From positions 1-64,000 of the forward strand of contig NZ_JARWNW010000261.1 in the NCBI RefSeq assembly GCF_029868325.1: a DNA stretch of 64,000 nt, written 5' to 3'. The first letter of the stretch is position 1. Each line of letters starts with the position of its first letter. Below are positions 62,182 to 64,000 of this stretch, piece by piece. Position numbers and translations under genes: made by a program. The stretch comes from Nocardia carnea. Its GTDB lineage: Bacteria > Actinomycetota > Actinomycetes > Mycobacteriales > Mycobacteriaceae. Below the pieces are notes generated by a model, which saw only the letters and a program-made list of their open reading frames with translations, searched no databases and was not told where the DNA came from.

Positions 62182-62350
62182 TGGCCGGCGGTGACCTTGG
62201 GTGTGCTGTCGGGATTCGGGCGCATGGAGCCGGAAGCAGGATTGGCCGGTGGTCTACGCGAGCAGGCCGCACGCGGTATCGACCGCCGGGGTCGAGTGCG
62301 CGGAAACGGCGTGCCCGTGTCGTCCGAAGAGGTGGGCGCCGTGCCCGGAG

Positions 62351-63037
62351 CTAGGAAATCCTGGACCGGTCGAGGTTTGCCACCAGGCCGTCGATGATGT
62401 CGCGCGCGGCTTGCGACGCGTCGTAGCCGGCCATCGCGGCTGTCCACTGTGGCAGGAGGCGGACCACGGAAGGGAAGTCGCCGAGCTGCTCCGCGGTGGC
62501 GGACTCGGTCCAATGCACGGGTGCCTTCCCGTGCCGGGCGGCGGCCGAGCGTTCTTCGGCCGCTCTCCGGGTGCTGAGCTCGCCGAGCGTGAAACGCCAC
62601 AGTACCGAGTACATGTATGCCGCATAGGTGTCGTCGGCGCCGAGGGCCTTTGCCGTGGTGATGAATTCCTCGAGGATCCACATCGCCGCGCGGCCGTAGG
62701 TTTCGCCGGTGTTGAGTATATCGACCACCCACGGAAGTTCGTGCAAGGTGTCGATCAGGTAGATGATGATCGCCGCCAGCCGGTTTCGAGGATCGGCGGG
62801 GAGTTGCGGACGCTGAAGCTCTTCGGCGCGTGCGTCGAGGACGGCGAAGAAAAGCGCGCTCTTGGTGGGGAAGTGGTGGTAGATCGCGGCGGTACTGACG
62901 TCGAGGCGGCCGGCCAGCCGCCGCATGCTGAAGGTCCTCGCGCCGTCGGCGGTGAGCATCTCGTCGGTGGCGGCAAGGATCGTTTCGCGCTCGAGGCGAA
63001 CCGGTCGGCCGCGTTTGCGGGGCGCGGAGTTCGACAC
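62351..63037 (-). CDS. TetR-family regulator
   Basis: 228 residues from GTG 63037. Starts with basic 'RKRGRPVRLERETILAATDE', HTH 'GARTFSMRRLAGRLDVSTAA' and 'IYHHFPTKSALFFAV'. The ligand domain ends with 'AAMAGYDASQAARDIIDGLV'. 'KRGRPV' AT-hook-like start is common in this family. Converges with ctpJ; a metal link is possible by position but no evidence supports it. Confidence 0.85.
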   Translation of the reverse strand: MSNSAPRKRGRPVRLERETILAATDEMLTADGARTFSMRRLAGRLDVSTAAIYHHFPTKSALFFAVLDARAEELQRPQLPADPRNRLAAIIIYLIDTLHELPWVVDILNTGETYGRAAMWILEEFITTAKALGADDTYAAYMYSVLWRFTLGELSTRRAAEERSAAARHGKAPVHWTESATAEQLGDFPSVVRLLPQWTAAMAGYDASQAARDIIDGLVANLDRSRIS

Positions 63038-63222
63038 GAGGTCCCATTGTGCGTAGGGCGCTGCCGACCGCACCGGCCGGGGTGCTCGGGATGCGTCGGG
63101 GAATGCGGGAGGTTGCTGTGACCGGCCGCGATGCGGTCGTCGCCACACGCGCTCCGGCCACTCGAACAGTTGTCCACCAGGATTCGAGCCGACCGGCCCT
63201 GCGGGTCCGGCGGCGGTACGGC

Positions 63223-63639
63223 TCAGGTGCTGCGGCACCGAACGCACACGCCGTCGAGTTCGAGTGTGTGCGCGATATCGGTGAATCCGGTGATCGTGGG
63301 CAGTCCGCCGATCCATGCTTCGACGACGTCTGCGTCCAAAACGGTGCTGTACCCGCATGCTCGGCAGATCAGATGATGCCGGTGCACGGACGATCGGCGC
63401 AGTTGGTATCGCCGTTCGCCGGTTTCCTGGCGGACGACGTCCAGGTGCTGTGCTCGGTCCAGTTCCGCCAGTGTCCGGTACACGGTGGAGATACCGATGC
63501 TATGGCCCGCCAGGCGCAGCCGGGTATGTAACTCCTGCACAGTGGTGAATCCGCCCTGTGCGTCCAGTGCGGACACGATCAACTCGCGCTGTCGCGTCCA
63601 GCGGCGCATTCCAGGGGCTGCTACATGCTCCCCGATCAT
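63223..63639 (-). CDS. zur: Fur-family regulator, Zur-like
   Basis: 138 residues. HTH 'RRWTRQRELIVSALDAQGGF' and 'QELHTRLRLAGHSIGISTVY'; regulatory site His/Cys in 'SSVHRHHLICRACGYS'; structural zinc by two Cys pairs 'CRACG' and 'CVRC' at the end. The palindrome just upstream fits the mycobacterial Zur box, so the likely signal is zinc. Fur or Mur types cannot be excluded. Start ATG 63639 is chosen since upstream residues show no conservation. Close to the nmtR-ctpJ pair, so this end of the window is rich in metal regulators. Confidence 0.82.
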   Translation of the reverse strand: MIGEHVAAPGMRRWTRQRELIVSALDAQGGFTTVQELHTRLRLAGHSIGISTVYRTLAELDRAQHLDVVRQETGERRYQLRRSSVHRHHLICRACGYSTVLDADVVEAWIGGLPTITGFTDIAHTLELDGVCVRCRST

Positions 63640-64000
63640 GGGCCTAGTTGAGCATAAATGAAAAGCGTTTTCAACAATTGGTCGCTCGTGGCCCGGGGGT
63701 GGGTGCGCTGGATCGGATCGGTGTGTTCGCTGTCCATTTGCGCGTTGAGCGAACCGTGTCGACATGGCATGTGGGGTACGCTTCTTCTGCTATAAATACG
63801 CGTTCGTTAATTGCATGCGGAAAGCCTGGACTGTAGGTGGGCCCGGTGGCGGGTGTGGCGTGCGCGGGTGCTTTGCCCGGGTCGTTTGCCTATTCGATGG
63901 TGGCCCGGCCGGTCCGCGCCGACCGTGGTGGCCGCAGGGTGGCACCATTCGGTTGCCTCTCGTGCGCGGGGTCGAAATTGTGCCTCGCGGTTCGCGCTCC
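63640..64000. other. Right-edge intergenic region
   Basis: Upstream of zur to the window end. It contains the Zur-box-like palindrome and an AT-rich stretch (~63792-63815). No convincing frame is seen before the edge; a gene may begin beyond it. Confidence 0.5.
63659..63673. promoter_or_regulatory. Zur-box-like palindrome
   Basis: TGAAAA-GCG-TTTTCA, perfect 6-bp arms, 19 bp before the zur start. The mycobacterial Zur consensus has TGAAAATnATTTTCA, so the outer arms match and the centre differs. Confidence 0.65.

Overview
The window is high-GC actinobacterial DNA, most likely from Nocardia or a close relative in the Mycobacteriales. It carries an Lsr2 nucleoid protein, mycothiol ligase MshC, an antigen-85-like secreted esterase, an MmpL-type exporter, several F420-type oxidoreductases, and an nmtR/ctpJ pair whose proteins closely resemble those I remember from Mycobacterium tuberculosis. 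Genes are dense. Start codons are often GTG, and many neighbours overlap by four bases (GTGA or ATGA). I saw no rRNA, tRNA, CRISPR array, transposase or prophage.

Layout. 0-9 kb: a fully reducing type I polyketide synthase (PKS), coupled to a broken MFS exporter gene, with a secreted antigen-85-like esterase behind it. 9-16 kb: a lipid-binding-fold protein, two membrane proteins, a secreted lipase-like lipoprotein, a marR-MFS efflux operon and an epoxide-hydrolase-like enzyme. 16-21 kb: an Lsr2 paralogue, two adjacent paralogous SAM methyltransferases, a PPOX-type flavoenzyme and an XRE/DUF5753 regulator. 21-44 kb: a block that, as I recall the M. tuberculosis map, corresponds to Rv2130c-Rv2141c (mshC, Rv2133c, Rv2134c, Rv2135c, uppP, lppL, Rv2137c, pyrD, TB18.6, dapE2). 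Two inserts split it here. One holds an acyl-CoA synthetase, a stand-alone GTP cyclohydrolase II and a degenerate PfkB kinase. The other holds an MTB12-like lipoprotein, an MMPL exporter and the haem importer hmuTUV.

44-58 kb: regulators and small enzymes, then two divergent operons. The left operon is ferredoxin, NTF2-like protein, uncharacterised protein and acyl-CoA ligase. The right one starts with a carboxymuconolactone-decarboxylase-like protein and a luciferase-like oxidoreductase, and runs on into a glycosyltransferase, methyltransferase and alpha/alpha-toroid set. GACA/TGTC dyads in the promoter region of these operons match the one over the start of a TetR gene 7 kb away, which suggests one regulon. 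57-64 kb: an F420-type oxidoreductase behind a MerR-type promoter, a methyltransferase, a hydrolase relic, the nmtR-ctpJ metal efflux pair with its operator, a TetR gene, and a Zur-type regulator behind a Zur-box-like palindrome.

Main points of interest: a short dispersed repeat that adds a 'GPEAAA-RNHGG' peptide to unrelated proteins in the MMPL/haem region; a PfkB protein that has lost its catalytic Asp; a ten-codon minicistron linking hmuT to hmuU; and several cleanly readable operators. Gene names and comparisons rest on motif recognition and memory. No database search was run.
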